Below the pieces are notes generated by a model. That model saw only the letters and a list, made by a program, of their open reading frames with translations. It ran no database searches and had not been told where the DNA came from. Positions 40,401 to 42,695 of a stretch of 64,000 nt of DNA are shown piece after piece. Numbering within the stretch: the first letter of the stretch is position 1; each line of letters begins with the position of its first letter. A program made the translations under genes and the position numbers. Source of the stretch: Maratus speciosus (taxonomy: Eukaryota; Arthropoda; Arachnida; Araneae; Salticidae); contig OZ010790.1 of NCBI GenBank assembly GCA_963932465.1, positions 97,618,363-97,682,362 on the forward strand, read 5' to 3'.

Positions 40401-42695
40401 ATATTTATTAATGTTATACTAATTTATTTGTTCTTTCATTATTCAAAATAAAAATTATGTCAATTTGTATAATTTGGCGAGTGTTTCGGCAATTTATATA
40501 ATTTGGCGAAATTGGTCGATGGAATAACTAAGTAATACTGTATTTCTTAATTATTTTCTATTATTTTCTAAAGGAAATATAAAAAATATAATTAATAATC
40601 ATAGAACAAAATAATTTATATAATTTGTAAAAAGAAATAAAAGTAAATAAATATTTATTATCAAATAAACAACAATAGCCGGGTTACCATGTCAACCTTT
40701 TCTGAAATATACAAAAAAAATATCTGTTTGATTAAAATTTGAGTTGCCATCATTAGAAAAATGTATATAAAATTAGAAAAAAATTAATATTTCGAAAACT
40801 AATTCGAATTTAAAAATTCTAATACCAGTTTTGAAATCTGCGGATCAATATTGATTTTTGGTGTTAATTTCATCGCAAAGTATTCCATATTTTAGGAGAA
40901 ATCGCCATGAAACATAATCAGTTGTTTAATCAGTAGTGTAAAGTTGGCGCCGCTCCTCTGACCATCCCACGTGGTGTATAGCTTGTTAAAAATAGCACTC
41001 CTTTTTTAAATCAAAGATTATTGAGTTTATTTAAAAAGAACATGAAGACATTACAAGACGACACAATGATGATGACTATTTACACTGAAAAAAAGAAAGG
41101 GTTTCACAAGGTGCACAACCTTCATATTAAACTCCACGAACTACACTTCACTATATTATTAACTTGTATTACAAACTACTCAAATTATAATCATTTGGTG
41201 CTCTTAGCACCCGATATACTTCCGTTTTCACAAATCCAAAAAACACGCCGGCCAGGCCAACATGCACGGCTCGGCTACCCCTCTCAAAAATCACTTTTAC
41301 TCTGAAAAAAACAATATCCACCTCTCTCTCCGCGCGCGCCCGCATACCACGTGACGTATGCCGTTGGCGCCAAAAGAATCGAAAGAGAAATTAATCTAAA
41401 CGTTTCCAGACATCACAAGTAGATTCATACTTCCGTTTCATAAATTCGTTTCTTTAGTATTTTATATATATATAGGGTAGATATTATTTCTGTTGTCAAC
41501 ATCCCTTTTCTAGGCATTTACAAAACACAGAATGATGAATGAAGTACCACTCGATAAGTTTTTGAACCAGTTTCTAACATCGTACACTCACATTTCATTA
41601 AAATCGGTTTTTGATTAAAAATTGCAGTTAATTAAGAATGAAATCAGCATTGCTTCATAAGTAAAATGAAAAGTTTTCTCAAATTAATGCCACAGAAATA
41701 AAATACCACATTATAAAATGCTCAGCAATGATTATAAAAAAATAAATAGTACAAAAAAGATAAAGTGTGATATCTCTACATGGGTTTATTTTATATTTAT
41801 GGTTAAAAAGCAAAATACAAATTGAAATGTTTAGAAGAATAAATACCATGGATCAATCGAAGCAGTAGTATTTCATGTGTAGCTTAAAAAGTATGTTTTG
41901 TTACACTAGATTAAATTTTATTTTATAAGTATTCAATTTATTTTTCTTTGTCCTGTGTTTTTCCCAAAGCGATGACATCATCCTTTAATGCAGTTAAAAT
42001 ATCATTGTTAATTTTTGTGTGTGTGTGTGCCTTTTGATATGTGTGATAATTTTTTTTACTGTAAAATTGATGGGGGAAATGAGATGATATTCTGGCTTGA
42101 CTAATGTTATTTGCAGATATTTTTATCCTTAAATTTTTAAGTTTAAACCTGTATCTGAATAATAATAGAGATTGTTAAAAAATATAAGGTTGCAGTGCAG
42201 ATCCTTGCAAAGCTCTACTGATATGTATTTTATTTCCGATGTCAACTCCCCTTTTTCTATGCACAATGAATGAGGTATCATATGAGAAGTTTTTGACATA
42301 GTACACTCAAGCTTCGTTAAAATATGTTGCTTTAGTAAAAACTGCTGTTAATAAAAAAATAATGAAAGTGCTAGCAAAAAATTTAAAAGATTGCACTACA
42401 AAAGCCTGACATGGATTCACTGGTACAAACAATAAAAGCACAGTAATAAGATAATTTTGCAATAGTGTAAAAAGAAAAAAAAAATGAGAATTGACTGTTT
42501 GAGATTTTATACTGAATATTTATTAAAAATAAATGTTACTTGTATTCCAAAACAGGGAGCATAGTTGGCAAGTATTCCATAGTTTCTTCATACTTGATTG
42601 TTTCCATAGTAGGATAAAACACTTCAGCTTCTACCGACTCCCATACCCCAAATAACCATGATAAGGAAGATAAAGCTGGATGATATGCTTTAGAA
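3960..42695 (-). CDS. Nitrobindin-like (THAP4 C-terminal domain) gene, 4 visible exons, 5' part missing
   Basis: Four minus-strand exons (42540-42695, 26539-26648, 10861-10964, 3960-4073) have GT/AG borders and matching phases and give about 160 codons ending in TAA. The product follows the nitrobindin / THAP4 C-terminal domain from HPALSSLSWLFGVWES (equivalent of the G-x-W strand) through CERGFLRIDPESNKLALM to the final RTRYKKKV. Family knowledge: nitrobindins are ~160-residue, ten-stranded beta-barrels that bind ferric heme and act on nitric oxide and peroxynitrite; in vertebrates the domain is fused to a THAP zinc finger. No THAP finger was seen. Introns are about 15.9, 15.6 and 6.8 kb and filled with transposons. 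The first exon needs two bases from an upstream exon not securely identified. The splice model and homology are by eye only. Confidence 0.85.
4074..4195. other. Intron sequence between the last exon and a direct repeat
   Basis: Short intronic stretch with nothing recognisable beyond the acceptor at its left edge (minus strand). Confidence 0.4.
4196..4869. repeat. Intronic direct duplications (about 140 bp and 78 bp)
   Basis: A ~140-bp segment (4196-4338) beginning GGCTTTAAAAAG and ending in a G-run recurs at 4724-4869 with few changes. Between the copies a 78-bp unit is repeated head to tail (4492-4569 and 4570-4645). Both lie in the last nitrobindin intron. No transposon hallmark is visible. 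Confidence 0.85.
5013..5108 (-). CDS. Possible first coding exon of an unrecognised gene
   Basis: ATG at 5108 opens 32 codons (MSLSLDVIHNYYRDSQYGIF, then 12 more ending LLECK) and ends at the donor AAG|GTATAT in phase 0. Codon content is balanced and less AT-rich than the flanks, and the upstream 400 bp look like a promoter. I do not recognise the protein. It lies inside the last intron of the nitrobindin gene, on the same strand, and its phase would also allow splicing to the exon at 3960-4073. It could be the start of a separate gene running off the left edge, an alternative promoter of the nitrobindin gene, or a chance open frame. Confidence 0.45.
5109..5520 (-). promoter_or_regulatory. 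Promoter-like region with CRE and CCAAT motifs
   Basis: On the minus strand this region has an inverted CCAAT box (5464-5468), a CRE-like TGACGTGA (5486-5493), a TACGTCA half-CRE (5454-5460) and a TATA-like TTTATATGA close by. Base composition is more even than the surrounding intron. The first ATG exon candidate begins about 350 bp downstream. The region contains a 78-codon minus-strand frame (5232-5468) with no recognisable domain, which would be an upstream frame or a shadow. Confidence 0.4.
5823..7385 (-). mobile_element. Tc1-like DNA transposon with IR/DR ends
   Basis: Inverted ends CAGTGGTGGTCAAAATTTTA (left) and CAGTGGCGGTCAAAAGTTTC (right, reverse complement) are flanked by TA on both sides. 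Inner copies of the direct-repeat motif TCAAAAGTTTCTGGCCA occur near 6014-6034 and 7182-7205, about 190 bp inside each end, which is the IR/DR layout of Sleeping Beauty-type Tc1 elements. The element sits in a (TA)n microsatellite. Length is 1563 bp, close to a full-length Tc1. The transposase between the ends is broken. Confidence 0.9.
6250..7080 (-). pseudogene. Tc1 transposase, degenerate
   Basis: The minus strand encodes recognisable pieces in more than one frame. They are an N-terminal helix-turn-helix remnant near 7040-6940, a KMPLQFHTIYG segment, FSDELTFSLF carrying the first catalytic Asp (near 6650), HVMLWGAFSGK (near 6530), FHHDNDQKHT with the second Asp (near 6380), and NLNPIENL with the final Glu (near 6260). 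Stop codons and frame changes interrupt it, including one directly after NLNPIENL. The product would be a DDE transposase acting on the 5823/7385 ends. This copy cannot make it. Confidence 0.85.
7386..7448. repeat. (TA)n microsatellite
   Basis: Two TA tracts are separated by CAGTG. A matching tract (about 5800-5822) lies on the other side of the Tc1 element, so the transposon landed in a TA microsatellite, consistent with its TA target. Confidence 0.95.
7449..8440. other. AT-rich intron, no gene seen
   Basis: No coding, RNA or transposon signal was recognised. A poly(A) run lies at 8101-8122 and T-runs near 7752 and 8368. Confidence 0.4.
8444..8850. repeat. Imperfect tandem duplication in intron
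   Basis: A segment including CTAAATTTGAA, GTAAAGTTGATTTTAGATTC and AATTTTCTATTACAAAACTG is present at 8490-8610 and again at 8719-8840, offset by 228 bp. The second copy carries about 60 extra bases near its start. Confidence 0.8.
8851..9611. other. AT-rich intron, no gene seen
   Basis: Nothing recognisable. The right part grades into the tandem repeat that starts near 9612. Confidence 0.4.
9612..10140. repeat. Three-unit tandem repeat (151/152 bp) with a GACA-rich tail
   Basis: Three units share CGCTATTACAGC, TTCAAGGAGAA and the anchor CATAGCCAAAA, at 9691, 9842 and 9994. The last unit ends in GATGGACAGACAGACACACA, followed by a GGGGATCTCTGACCCCTAAA segment. This looks like the end of a dispersed arthropod repeat whose class I cannot name. 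The period is not a multiple of three throughout, so it is not a coding repeat. Confidence 0.75.
10141..10860. other. Intron sequence, no feature seen
   Basis: AT-rich, with no recognisable gene or element. It ends at the splice donor of the third visible nitrobindin exon (minus strand). Confidence 0.4.
10861..10964 (-). CDS. Nitrobindin-like gene, third visible exon
   Basis: The acceptor TTTCTTTAG precedes GATTAAATG and the donor is GTCAAA|GTAAAT. The exon is 104 nt, entering with two bases to complete a split Gly codon and leaving in phase 0. It encodes LNELSEGSVENKTLRLESQS and then FSKMSFCKCADTVK. The family equivalent is the loop-strand-strand segment reading approximately EEGEV...L.LES....MSFAKPP from memory. 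The usual Pro-Pro is replaced by Cys-Ala-Asp here. Confidence 0.85.
10965..11515. other. AT-rich intron, no gene seen
   Basis: Nothing recognised. The last base (A, 11515) is the host base left of a Helitron insertion. Confidence 0.4.
12028..12636. mobile_element. Composite MITE: family A with family B nested inside
   Basis: Family A ends GGCTCAGATGTCATATACGC (left) and ATATGACATCTGTGTT (right) enclose a complete family B element at 12208-12465, whose ends are TACTTCTTAGTTATCCCGTC and its inverse. Other family A copies lie at 31973-32458, 32562-32878, 35500-36827, 39796-39948 and 40147-40700. Confidence 0.85.
12691..12936. mobile_element. MITE family B, one end truncated
   Basis: It follows the family B body in the orientation of the 13278-13567 copy (GACCAATATCGCCAAATTAC to GGGATAACCAAGTAGTA) but lacks the first ~20 bases of the left terminal repeat. 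Confidence 0.8.
12995..13648. mobile_element. MITE family C with a complete family B copy inside
   Basis: Inverted ends GGTACGTTTCCGTTATACGG and GGTACTTTTCCGTTATATGG (reverse complement of the right end) define family C. Within it, family B occupies 13278-13567 with near-perfect ends TACTACTTAGTTATCCCGTC. Both sit within Helitron 1, giving three levels of nesting. Confidence 0.85.
14066..14273. mobile_element. TTAA-bounded MITE (piggyBac-like)
   Basis: A 200-bp sequence between two TTAA tetranucleotides has imperfect inverted ends CCCTTTCAGGGGCAAGGT and CCCCTTCAAGGGCGGTGG. TTAA duplication with C-rich ends is the piggyBac hallmark. It is inside Helitron 1. Confidence 0.65.
14508..14640 (-). 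other. GC-rich block in Helitron 1, possible captured fragment
   Basis: About 130 bp of GC-rich sequence (CCGCCGCGGCGAGCGTCCCA onwards) interrupts a region that Helitron 2 aligns across without it. On the minus strand it has one stop, with about 28 sense codons before it (SARVYFTQDVAGDLRSLLLQ then KSWTRVEE). Helitrons are known to capture gene pieces. I do not recognise the source. Confidence 0.4.
15754..16241. mobile_element. TA-flanked MITE nested in the pogo element
   Basis: Inverted ends CAGTAGAAGATCTTTATAAT and CAGTAGATGATCTTTATAAC (reverse complement of the right end) are flanked by TA. The 75-codon minus-strand frame within (15912-16139) shows no domain and is taken as a shadow. Confidence 0.85.
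16245..17116 (+). pseudogene. Pogo transposase C-terminal half, degenerate
   Basis: Pieces in shifting frames match the pogo/Tigger DDE domain. They are GWIMKEAFIIWFKKII (near 16250), PVLLIFVGHSAHAKSIELIL (where LDNHxSH is usual, so the catalytic Asp is lost), a PLYTQHIDFSPF remnant, and then an intact frame from 16453: FMAPLNSYYEQEVRKLL, TIYQIGKLFKAAFSRAANT, FKKTGIFLYN. A last frame (16862-17116) ends with the basic tail RKKTVTLNSLPYKLELE, as in Jerky/Tigger C-termini. The N-terminal CENP-B-like DNA-binding part was not found. The copy is dead. Confidence 0.85.
17703..18275. other. AT-rich with a hAT-end-like fragment
   Basis: Around 17837-17940 a sequence (CCAAATATTCAGTCTTGCCT, later GTTGAATATTG) resembles the degenerate GAATATTCGG ends seen at 28184 and 39030-39090. 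Otherwise nothing is recognised. A short TA repeat lies at 18260-18275. Confidence 0.35.
18276..19057 (+). mobile_element. Pogo-type MITE, copy 1
   Basis: The left end CAGTACAGAATTATTTATTC and the right end (reverse complement CAGTATGGAACCGTTTATCT) are flanked by TA. Internal sequences are shared in the opposite orientation with the copy at 19383-19852. No coding content. Confidence 0.75.
19383..19852 (-). mobile_element. Pogo-type MITE, copy 2 (inverted relative to copy 1)
   Basis: Ends CAGTATGGAACCAGTTAACT and, reverse complement, CAGTACAGAACCATTTATCC are TA-flanked. Shared internal phrases with 18276-19057 appear inverted, so the pair forms a large inverted repeat about 325 bp apart. Confidence 0.8.
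20016..20913 (-). mobile_element. hAT-type transposon remnant
   Basis: Short inverted ends GTTTAATCTA (20016-20025) and TAGATTAAAC (20904-20913) are each followed inward by AGCCAAAAAGC-type sequence. The minus strand carries a hAT dimerisation domain. A clear 8-bp target duplication is not visible. The size is far below an autonomous element. Confidence 0.65.
20258..20521 (-). pseudogene. hAT transposase C-terminal (dimerisation) domain
   Basis: The frame contains LLLSTADCEGGFSLMNITKT and DLRNKLTIKNLSNLIMINVE, a close match to the hAT dimerisation signature (S-x-x-x-C-E-R-x-F-S-x-M-N-x-I-K-x-x-x-R-N-x-L) of ZMYM/ZNF862-like hAT transposases. The family Arg after Glu is Gly here. Upstream frames (20590-20815) are out of register and unrecognised. 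The fragment is not functional alone. Confidence 0.85.
21090..21782 (-). mobile_element. Internally deleted mariner element
   Basis: Terminal repeats TCAGGTAATCCAGAAAGTAA (left) and, reverse complement, TCAGATAATTCAGAAAGTTC (right) are flanked by TA. At 693 bp it is about half a full mariner. The coding remnant joins N-terminal to C-terminal parts with the catalytic middle lost. Confidence 0.85.
21225..21479 (-). pseudogene. Mariner transposase deletion derivative
   Basis: The frame reads SDSMVRRWLHHFNEGPENK, typical of the mariner N-terminal domain, and then jumps straight to FFTPYSPDLLPRDFSLFKHL and FLAGNQFRNNDEV from the C-terminal end of the DDD domain. After a stop it continues with FEKGIQTLVPRYDKCLNNGG. 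The Asp of YSPDL is kept and the two upstream catalytic Asp residues fall in the deletion. Non-functional. Confidence 0.85.
21783..22960. other. AT-rich, no gene seen
   Basis: No coding or element signal beyond low-complexity T-runs (for example near 22190). A phrase at 22780-22915 with repeated GTCTGCCTTAGAC-type words may be an old MITE fragment. Confidence 0.35.
22970..23570. repeat. Dispersed repeat of the 'GGGTTCyGTAC' type
   Basis: It starts GGGTTCTGTACTTAAAAAGT, soon followed by AACAGAACC (an imperfect inverted pair) and CTGTTTCTGTCTGTCACAGC. A later part carries ATATCGTCGAAAATG and a C14 run at 23321. From memory this lead-in is common in arthropod genomes as a degenerate interspersed repeat. 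I cannot assign a class. Confidence 0.45.
23571..24480. other. AT-rich, no gene seen
   Basis: No feature could be supported. A phrase TTAACCCTTAAAGACATGGA at 23604 resembles a TTAA-bounded MITE end, but no partner end was found. Confidence 0.35.
24481..24912 (+). other. GC-richer island of unknown nature with a short ORF
   Basis: The composition is more complex than its surroundings. It includes TACGTCATCCAATAAG (CRE-like next to CCAAT, 24542-24557) and, at 24820-24900, an ATG frame of 26 codons ending in TGA (MNADPVDSSDLSPMTLDDRN, then QVPKWF), open further upstream to 24766. It could be an LTR or transposon fragment with the start of a gag-like frame, or an orphan first exon. No terminal repeats were identified. 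Confidence 0.3.
24913..25910. other. AT-rich, no gene seen
   Basis: Nothing recognised. Confidence 0.4.
25920..26120 (+). repeat. Two-to-three-unit array of the ~105-bp dispersed repeat
   Basis: Units contain TTTAAATGAAAATCTTTC, GGGGACCCCAGCACCATTTG, CAGCATACACTCTTGAATTT and variants (25985-26025 and 26065-26110). The reverse complement of the core is the array at 2215-2500. Confidence 0.6.
26539..26648 (-). CDS. Nitrobindin-like gene, second visible exon
   Basis: The acceptor CATTTCAG precedes GTCAGAGAC and the strong donor is TTTG|GTAAGAAT. The exon is 110 nt: one base completes Lys from the previous exon, then 36 codons, then one base of a split Gly. It encodes SETWHPVKKTKLHCERGFLR followed by IDPESNKLALMTSHIF, matching the domain's W-H-P ... 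M-H-C-E-x-G-F-x-R-x-x-P-x-x-N-K segment. This is the most diagnostic exon. Confidence 0.9.
26722..26880. repeat. Two ~79-bp tandem units
   Basis: Both units start GGTTA(G/T)TTC(G/A)ACTT(G/A)TATTTTCTCA and end ATTTGCATTGAATAT. They lie just upstream of the second visible exon in the intron. Confidence 0.75.
26881..28177. other. AT-rich intron, no gene seen
   Basis: No exon or element was recognised. A 71-codon minus-strand frame at 27538-27753 is low-complexity Phe/Leu/Tyr-rich and is not considered coding. Confidence 0.4.
28271..28915. other. AT-rich 3' non-coding part of the hAT remnant
   Basis: Between the left terminal repeat and the transposase stop codon nothing else is recognised. T-runs occur at 28552 and 28729. 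Confidence 0.4.
28920..29115 (-). pseudogene. hAT (Ac-like) transposase C-terminal domain
   Basis: The frame reads NLSQLAKKYLSAHGSTIYSE, RLFSEAGNIYEK and AELLLFLHHNL before a TAA stop at 28920-28922. This is the classical hAT dimerisation domain (L-A-K-x-x-L-x-x-P-x-S-S-x-x-x-E-R-x-F-S-x-A-G-x-I) of BED-finger hAT transposases. His replaces the usual Pro after SA. Upstream sequence soon loses similarity, so only the end of the gene remains. Confidence 0.85.
29325..29395. mobile_element. MITE family B fragment
   Basis: The sequence ATTGGTCAACTGGATAATCA, followed by AGTAGTA, corresponds to the right end of family B (ATTGGTCGACGGGATAACTA, then AGTAGTA). Only about 70 bp are present. Confidence 0.65.
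29397..29880. repeat. Dispersed repeat D, copy 1
   Basis: About 480 bp, with landmarks ATATAGCC, CATTGGCAACCCTTTC, AAATTTATTACCAAAAATCA, ACTGGGTAGTTTTTGAAAAC and TTTTAGAGCTTACTGCTTTA. Copies occur at 33030-33480 (with the last ~100 bp repeated at 33680-33784) and 37255-37590. Class unknown. It ends in TATATACTAGC, as does the copy that precedes the element at 33783. Confidence 0.75.
29881..29949. other. Start of a 'TATACTAGC...CCCGCTGCGC' element
   Basis: Sequence right after repeat D reads AGGCTATACCCGCTGCGCTA and resembles the equally placed CTAACTTGCCCGGCGTTGCC at 33785. Only a short piece is present before the tRNA-like modules. Confidence 0.35.
30020..30090 (-). tRNA. tRNA-like module, family 1, copy 1
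   Basis: The 71-nt sequence folds as a cloverleaf: acceptor TTCCAAG/CTTGGAA, D-arm GTTT/GAAC, anticodon stem TCAGT/ACTGA with loop GCGCTAT, T-arm CCGGG/CCCGG with loop TTCGAGT. The A box (TGGTTTAGTCGG) and B box (GGTTCGAGTCC) are intact and a T5 run follows three bases later. The anticodon position would be GCT, but position 33 is C instead of the near-universal T, and a genuine tRNA-Ser(GCT) has a long variable arm, absent here. It is probably a tRNA-derived or pseudo-tRNA unit. Transcription by Pol III is an inference. Confidence 0.6.
30347..30382 (-). pseudogene. tRNA-like module, family 1, 3' half only
   Basis: It contains the T-arm and 3' acceptor strand and stops in the anticodon loop, at the junction where the repeat unit switches strand. 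Confidence 0.7.
30485..30555 (+). tRNA. tRNA-like module, family 1, copy 3
   Basis: Identical in the 71-nt cloverleaf to the copy at 30020-30090: same arms, A and B boxes, C33, and a T5 run three bases downstream. Opposite strand to copy 1. Confidence 0.6.
30812..30882 (+). tRNA. tRNA-like module, family 1, copy 4
   Basis: Same 71-nt cloverleaf, unchanged. The upstream flank is GCTAGGTATAG instead of GCTAGGTATCG. The unchanged stems across copies show either recent duplication or constraint. Confidence 0.6.
31020..31287. other. Unassigned sequence between tRNA-like clusters
   Basis: Nothing recognised. Confidence 0.4.
31288..31634. mobile_element. Inverted-repeat-bounded unit carrying tRNA-like family 2
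   Basis: Perfect 21-bp inverted repeats (31288-31308, starting CATAATGAAGGGAACGAATA, and 31614-31634) enclose a (TA)n/(TCA)n stretch, the tRNA-like module at 31469-31539, and flanks. This is the size of a small MITE. The next copy of the module (31660-31910) repeats the inner sequence without these ends. Confidence 0.6.
31469..31539 (+). tRNA. tRNA-like module, family 2, copy 1
   Basis: 71-nt cloverleaf: acceptor GTCCGGA/TCTGGAC (one G-T pair), D-arm GCCT/AGGC, anticodon stem TTGGC/GCTAA with loop ACGGCAC, T-arm CCAGG/CCTGG with loop TTCGATC. The A box is TAGCCTAACAGG and the B box GGTTCGATCCC. A T6 run follows after two bases. The anticodon position would be GGC with C33. Arm lengths equal those of family 1 exactly, though the sequences differ, and the upstream flank GCCAGGTATCG matches family 1's GCTAGGTATCG. 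Confidence 0.6.
31660..31910 (+). repeat. Second direct copy of the family 2 unit
   Basis: From AAGTAGTTTCATCATGTAAA to CAGCCTTGAATAT it repeats 31354-31592 with a few substitutions, about 314 bp downstream in the same orientation. Confidence 0.85.
31783..31853 (+). tRNA. tRNA-like module, family 2, copy 2
   Basis: Same 71-nt fold as copy 1. The anticodon stem is now fully Watson-Crick (TTGGC/GCCAA), while the acceptor gains one mismatch (C2 opposite A). A T5 run follows. C33 is retained. Confidence 0.6.
31973..32458. mobile_element. Composite MITE: family A with half of family B inside
   Basis: Ends GGCACAGATGTCATACACGT and, reverse complement, GGCACAGATGTCACATACGC. Half of family B (TACTATTTAGTTATACCGTC onward, about 32148-32330) sits at the same internal place as in 12028-12636. 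Confidence 0.85.
32562..32878. mobile_element. MITE family A, without the nested family B
   Basis: Ends GGCACAGATGTCATCTACGC and, reverse complement, GGCACAGATGCCATATACGA. The 317-bp copy lacks family B and so shows the empty internal site. The middle reads TTAATTAATAACTATAGAAC, where composite copies continue into family B. Confidence 0.85.
33030..33480. repeat. Dispersed repeat D, copy 2
   Basis: Aligns with 29397-29880 over its full length (CACTGGCAATCCTTTCGTCG, AAATTTATTACCAAAAATCA, CCACCGGGTAGTTTT, TTTTAGAGCTTACTGCTTTA). Confidence 0.75.
33481..33784. repeat. Insert plus repeated tail of dispersed repeat D
   Basis: A roughly 190-bp T/C-rich insert bounded by AGAGTCTAC-type words (33485; inverse ACTCTACATAAGATA at 33649-33672) separates two copies of the last ~100 bp of repeat D (33383-33480 and 33680-33784). 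Confidence 0.6.
33785..34150 (+). mobile_element. 'CCCGGCGTTGCCCGGGTA' dispersed element, left part
   Basis: It starts CTAACTTGCCCGGCGTTGCC after TATATACTAG and continues with AAAATCGC- and GAATAAACTTTATTGAAA-type phrases. A matching right part with the same phrases lies at 37930-38293 and ends in ACACTCACTCACTCACACAC before TTATTATAGATGATG. Everything between may have been inserted later. From memory this start is common in arthropod repeats. Class not assigned. Confidence 0.5.
34160..34297. mobile_element. MITE family B, half copy
   Basis: From ATCACCTGATGATGTAACAA to TCTACGGGATAATCAGGTAG it matches the right half of family B (including GACATTTACGATCA and CCATTATTGGCATTTAATCT). Confidence 0.75.
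34298..35080. repeat. Unassigned sequence with an 87-bp tandem duplication
   Basis: AATTCGTCAAACTATTTATTTAAT...AAATCTTGC is present at 34841-34927 and again from 34928, offset by 87 bp. The rest (34298-34840) has nothing recognisable. The 76-codon frame at 34596-34826 shows no domain. Confidence 0.5.
35085..35400 (-). repeat. Probable dispersed repeat, open on the minus strand
   Basis: A more complex, GC-richer stretch with a 94-codon minus frame (35103-35387) interrupted by a (CATA)n/(TA)n repeat that is itself translated as IYIYTYVCMYV. The flanks read TTTTGAGCCCTCCCCATTTC and CATTTTCAATCCCCGCTGAG. It does not resemble any protein I know. I regard it as repeat-derived. Confidence 0.35.
35500..36827. 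mobile_element. MITE family A copy interrupted by a Tc1-type element
   Basis: Outer ends GGCATAGATACGTACCGGGT and, reverse complement, GGCACAGGTGTCATATACGC. The family A body (AATAGCCGAGTTACCATGTT, CCATTTTGGAGCCATTATG) is broken at a TA by the element 35724-36798. Confidence 0.8.
35724..36798. mobile_element. Tc1/mariner-type non-autonomous element with long inverted ends
   Basis: Ends CAGTCGTGGAAAAAAAAAAA (left) and its inverse (right) are flanked by TA. The terminal inverted repeats run about 190 bp, including CCCCCTACTAACTCCT, AATAAAGTCTACTTTTAAAT and AGGGGGCCATCTACATATTA. No transposase was recognised in the 1075 bp. Confidence 0.9.
36828..37254. other. Unassigned AT-rich sequence
   Basis: Nothing recognised. 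Confidence 0.4.
37255..37590. repeat. Dispersed repeat D, copy 3 (3' truncated)
   Basis: Matches copies at 29397 and 33030 up to AACCCTTTCGTCAAAAATATC, then diverges. Confidence 0.7.
37735..37885. repeat. Cluster of CGCCAA/TTGGCG inverted motifs
   Basis: Repeated palindromes CGCCAAGTTGGCG (twice) and CGCCAAATTTGGCG, plus isolated TTTGGCGA, occur within 150 bp. The 63-codon plus frame across them has no recognised domain. Confidence 0.7.
37930..38293 (+). mobile_element. 'CCCGGCGTTGCCCGGGTA' dispersed element, right part
   Basis: It shares AATTCGCTAAAAATTCAAAA, GAATAAACTTTTTTGAAA and AAAATCGC-rich phrases with 33785-34150 and ends CAGCGGTCTCTTCAGAACAC, then CACTCACTCACTCACA and TTATTATAGATGATG. 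Confidence 0.5.
38294..39025. other. AT-rich, no gene seen
   Basis: A T17 run at 38461 and a short inverted phrase at 38399-38450 (AAACCCGATTTTCCACGGGA, ATTGGGTTTTTCATG) are present. Otherwise nothing is recognised. Confidence 0.4.
39796..39948. mobile_element. MITE family A, short copy
   Basis: Ends GGCAAAGATGTCATATACGT and, reverse complement, GCCAATGTCATATACGGAAC. An internal deletion leaves about 153 bp. Confidence 0.75.
40147..40700. mobile_element. Composite MITE A+B, right end truncated
   Basis: Family A body (CGAAAACCTCGTTTTCAAAT, AATAGCCGGGTTACCATGTC) with family B at about 40246-40537, in the same internal position as in 12028-12636 and 31973-32458. Confidence 0.75.
40937..41417 (-). 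mobile_element. Solo LTR with 5-bp target duplication
   Basis: A 481-bp sequence starts TGTAAAG and ends CATCACA and is flanked on both sides by AGTAG (40932-40936, 41418-41422). Helitron 1 lacks it at the corresponding place. On the minus strand AATAAA lies near 41030, so that strand is probably sense. GC-rich promoter-like sequence (CCACGTGACGTATGCC, GCGCGCGC) lies in the U3-like part. No internal retroelement sequence remains, as after LTR-LTR recombination. Confidence 0.85.
41483..42372. repeat. Two ~140-bp related segments in direct orientation
   Basis: Segments at 41483-41645 and 42224-42372 share TGTCAACATCCCTTTTCT / TGTCAACTCCCCTTTTTC, GAAGT.TTTTGA and the phrase TA(C)ACTCAC/A..TTTC(A/G)TTAAAAT. 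The sequence between (41646-42223) has nothing recognisable apart from a short GT repeat at 42018. Confidence 0.6.
42540..42695 (-). CDS. Nitrobindin-like gene, first visible exon
   Basis: The acceptor TTTGTTTCAG precedes TTCTAAAGC and the donor is TACAA|GTAACA. The exon is 156 nt, with the first base closing a codon begun upstream, 51 codons, then two bases of a split Lys. It encodes SKAYHPALSSLSWLFGVWES, then VEAEVFYPTMETIKYEETME and YLPTMLPVLEY, matching the start of the barrel with the W-L-x-G-x-W helix-strand motif. The GxWxGxG of many nitrobindins is GVWESVE here, similar to the relaxed motif in THAP4. Confidence 0.88.

Larger units (their letters stand above)
39245..41481 (-). mobile_element. 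Non-autonomous Helitron 2, with nested MITEs and a solo LTR
   Basis: On the minus strand it starts TCTACCCTATATATATATAA and ends GGGGAC-AGA-GCCCCC then CTAG, between host A and T. Both ends align with Helitron 1 (for example the TTTCATGGCGATTTCTCC region and the ATCCAATGGTTGTTTTCG region). It carries MITE family A (39796-39948), a composite A+B (40147-40700) and a solo LTR (40937-41417). No Helitron protein is encoded. Confidence 0.9.
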
